From: an uncultured bacterium
Lineage (GTDB): Bacteria > Cyanobacteriota > Vampirovibrionia > Gastranaerophilales > Gastranaerophilaceae
Assembly: GCA_902489575.1 (NCBI GenBank)
Contig: CABUAQ010000083.1
Location: forward strand, 1-8,815
Direction of reading: 5' to 3'
DNA length: 8,815 nt
Shown: one piece after another, positions 7,168 to 8,815 of the stretch
How the letters are laid out: each line of letters starts with the position of its first letter
How positions within the stretch are numbered: position 1 is the stretch's first letter
Translations under genes and position numbers: made by a program
Notes under the pieces: generated by a model
What the model saw: only the letters and a program-made list of their open reading frames with translations
Database searches by the model: none
What the model was told of the DNA's origin: nothing

Positions 7168-7193
7168 TTGAAAGTAAATTTTTTTTATATAAG
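7168..7193 (+). promoter_or_regulatory. Weak candidate promoter for the 264-aa gene
   Basis: TTGAAA (7168-7173) and TATAAG (7188-7193) resemble housekeeping -35 and -10 hexamers and flank an 8-T run. The spacer is only 14 nt, shorter than the usual 16-18, so either the -35 is not the one used or this is not the promoter. No sigma-28-like element is visible in front of this gene. Confidence 0.25.
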
Positions 7194-7231
7194 TAAGGTA
7201 GGTTAAAGGTTAATATTTTGTGGAGGTTAGA

Positions 7232-8026
7232 ATGTCTAACGGAATTAACGGTGTTACACCGTCAGGAAATTTTCAATATAATCCGTACTATATAACCGGA
7301 ATGGAAGATTTTGATTTGGATTACGGAACATATCCGATGCCTGGTATGATGGGTATGAGCGGCAGTATCTTCGACGGATACGGAATGGGTATAATGCCAT
7401 TCGCACCAGGATTTGGAATGGGTAATAATCGAAATTATTTCGATAACATGAAAGATTATCAAAAGTTCTACATTGGATATAACATTGACCAACAAGTAAT
7501 GCAGAGAAACGCAGATTTAAAGATTAATGCGTCACTTGAAAGAATTAAAGGTGCAGCCTCTGTTCTTAAAGACAAAATTGTAAATAATGAACAAGGGCAA
7601 GTAAAAGAAGCATACAAAAATTATGTAAATGCAGTAGCTGCAGCGTACGGGCCCGGAGCAAAAGAAGAAATTGAGGCTAGGGCAAAAAGCTTATATACTC
7701 AAATGAACGGCGGCAAATCTCTTGTTGATGACTTAAGAGAACACGGTCACAGCTCATTCACTCAAGGATTTTTACAATCAACATTATTCAGTACAGGTTA
7801 TAGAAAATCCGCAGAAGATAATATTTCGACTATAACAGGAGCACCGGTAGGAGCCGAAGAAAAAGTTAAACAAAATGCAGGACGATTAACAGGTGCAGCA
7901 GCAGTAGGTGCCGCATTTGGCGGAATTGCAAAAGCCTGCAAAAGCGGAAAAGCTAAAATGATAGGATTAATTGCAGCTGGCATAGCTGCAGCATTATCCT
8001 TTGCTACCGGTAAAGTTACAACCTAA
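7232..8026 (+). CDS. Hypothetical Gly/Met/Tyr-rich protein with C-terminal hydrophobic pair
   Basis: I do not recognise this 264-aa protein. GGAGG (7222-7226) lies 5 nt before the ATG at 7232 and fixes the start; the in-frame GTG at 7220 would bury this site inside the gene. Residues 1-66 are low-complexity, rich in Gly, Met, Tyr, Pro and Phe (MPGMMGMSG, FGMGNN) and probably disordered. Residues 73-170 are likely alpha-helical and charged. Residues 217-260 hold two Gly/Ala-rich hydrophobic segments (about 219-235 and 243-258) separated by a basic CKSGKAK turn, with small-residue spacing like a glycine zipper. There is no N-terminal signal peptide. The tail could insert in a membrane as a hairpin or pack as helices. 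It is transcribed divergently from the TPR gene and ends at a strong terminator, so it appears monocistronic. Confidence 0.9.
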   Translation: MSNGINGVTPSGNFQYNPYYITGMEDFDLDYGTYPMPGMMGMSGSIFDGYGMGIMPFAPGFGMGNNRNYFDNMKDYQKFYIGYNIDQQVMQRNADLKINASLERIKGAASVLKDKIVNNEQGQVKEAYKNYVNAVAAAYGPGAKEEIEARAKSLYTQMNGGKSLVDDLREHGHSSFTQGFLQSTLFSTGYRKSAEDNISTITGAPVGAEEKVKQNAGRLTGAAAVGAAFGGIAKACKSGKAKMIGLIAAGIAAALSFATGKVTT

Positions 8027-8047
8027 AATATTAGAAACTCGAAAGTG

Positions 8048-8098
8048 TGAAGTGTAAAAATAAAATCCCCTAAATAAAAATTTATGAAGTGTGAAAAT
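8048..8098. repeat. Short imperfect direct repeat in the convergent intergenic gap
   Basis: TGAAGTGTAAAAAT (8048-8061) and TGAAGTGTGAAAAT (8085-8098) match at 13 of 14 positions and lie 37 bp apart, just before the terminator. This may be a remnant of a local duplication. No function can be assigned. Confidence 0.4.
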
Positions 8099-8102
8099 GA
8101 CT

Positions 8103-8128
8103 GCCGAAGATTAAATCTTCGGCTTTTT
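8103..8128 (+). terminator. Rho-independent terminator after the 264-aa gene
   Basis: GCCGAAGAT (8103-8111) pairs perfectly with ATCTTCGGC (8115-8123) around a TAA loop and is followed by TTTTT. It ends transcription of the plus-strand gene 76 nt past its stop. Read on the minus strand, the same stem is followed by AGTCATTTT, so it may also slow readthrough from the convergent prepilin gene, less efficiently. Confidence 0.92.
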
Positions 8129-8129
8129 A

Positions 8130-8804
8130 TTATTTTATACTTTTTACTATAAATTTAAAATAATCTGAATTTTCTTTAGCTTTTTGTGCACATCCAATAC
8201 CATTATAACTGCCACCTGACTTTGTATTGCAATATTTATCCATATCTTGATAAGTTGTACCGAGTTCACCGCTTACTGAAATTTTACCCTCTCTAAACTC
8301 TAACGCAAATAAATCATATCCAAGTCTATTTGGTTTTCCATTATAACCATTTAAATCAAAGAAAACATGCAAAACACTACCGTTAAAATTAAAGAGTAAT
8401 AATGTCCCATCCTGCAATAATAATTGTCCTGCATCTAGTTCGGAATTTGGGTAATTAGCTGTACCATTGAGATTTTTGTAAGACGCAGTTCGCATATTAA
8501 AACAAGGTGAATTTTTAAACCCCTCGTAATAATTTCCACAATCAAGGGGAGCCTGTAAATATTTACTAAAAGTTTTATAAAACAAGGTATCCGGCTTTGA
8601 TGGATAATCTGCGGGATTTAATGACACATCATCACCTTCCATTAACTTAAAAGCCTGTTGAATTACAGAATATGTTTTCAAAAATTGAGAACGCATCTTA
8701 TTGGCTTTATAATTTGTTATCAAACCAGGAATAGTAATAGCTGCAACAACTCCAATAATACCAAGTGTAATCAATACTTCCGCCAATGTAAAACCTTTTT
8801 TCAT
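8130..8804 (-). CDS. Type IV prepilin-like (type II secretion pseudopilin-like) protein
   Basis: The product is 224 aa. Its N-terminus MKKG^FTLAEVLITLGIIGVVAAITIPGLI is a class III prepilin signal: a short basic leader, Gly at -1, Phe at +1, Glu at +5, and a hydrophobic helix for membrane anchoring and filament assembly. A PilD-type peptidase should cleave after G4 and methylate F5. The C-terminal globular part has four cysteines (89, 101, 192, 205) that could form disulfides, and a DLNGYNGKPNRLGYD stretch (150-164), a D-x-N-G...PN..G.D pattern common in such minor pilins. The ATG at 8804 is fixed by the motif; the 11 visible upstream bases show no Shine-Dalgarno. It converges on the plus-strand gene. 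Whether it is a pilus subunit, minor pilin or secretion pseudopilin cannot be decided from sequence alone. Confidence 0.95.
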   Translation of the reverse strand: MKKGFTLAEVLITLGIIGVVAAITIPGLITNYKANKMRSQFLKTYSVIQQAFKLMEGDDVSLNPADYPSKPDTLFYKTFSKYLQAPLDCGNYYEGFKNSPCFNMRTASYKNLNGTANYPNSELDAGQLLLQDGTLLLFNFNGSVLHVFFDLNGYNGKPNRLGYDLFALEFREGKISVSGELGTTYQDMDKYCNTKSGGSYNGIGCAQKAKENSDYFKFIVKSIK

Positions 8805-8815
8805 ATTTGCAACAC

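Noticed and set aside
7220..7231. GTG at 7220 as the start of the 264-aa gene
   Set aside because: It would lie before and across the GGAGG site (7222-7226), which is correctly spaced for the ATG at 7232.

Overview
The window is AT-rich bacterial DNA. The best taxonomic guess is a gut-type, non-photosynthetic cyanobacterial relative (Gastranaerophilales, in Vampirovibrionia/Melainabacteria). This is an inference from the class III prepilin start (MKKG^FTLAEVLITLGIIGVVAA), the low GC, and a giant EF-hand/LysM protein of a kind I associate with that group. No rRNA, tRNA, insertion sequence or CRISPR array is visible.

Layout. Positions 1-4363 (minus strand) hold the first 1454 codons of a giant open gene whose 3' end lies off the left edge. 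Its domains in order are: paired EF-hands, a YD/RHS-like repeat region, two LysM-like domains, five annexin-like repeats, a long helical region, a hydrophobic glycine-rich segment, and a 12-residue Gly-rich tandem repeat that runs out of the window. Upstream on the same strand is a 454-aa degenerate HNH-nuclease-like protein (4464-5828), then a membrane-anchored TPR protein (5923-7068). Diverging from the TPR gene is a plus-strand gene (7232-8026) for a 264-aa Gly/Met/Tyr-rich protein with a C-terminal hydrophobic pair of segments. A strong terminator (8103-8128) follows it, and the minus-strand prepilin gene (8130-8804) converges on that terminator.

Regulation. The most striking signal lies between the TPR and HNH genes: an exact match to the flagellar sigma-28 (FliA) consensus TAAAGTTT-N11-GCCGATAA, oriented toward the HNH gene. 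A weaker relative, with a perfect TAAAGTTT -35 and a GATAT -10 core, precedes the giant gene. Both genes could therefore be expressed with late flagellar genes. Neither product has a Sec signal peptide, so export by another route (for example a flagellar-type apparatus) is a testable hypothesis, not a conclusion. A perfect 7-bp-arm palindrome sits between the divergent TPR and 264-aa genes and may be an operator.

How the genes may work together. The giant protein combines predicted Ca2+-binding (EF-hand), glycan-binding (LysM) and possibly membrane-binding (annexin-like) modules ahead of an unseen C-terminus. Its promoter class and position beside an HNH-like protein suggest a surface or secreted effector locus. 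The pathway link is inferred from context only.
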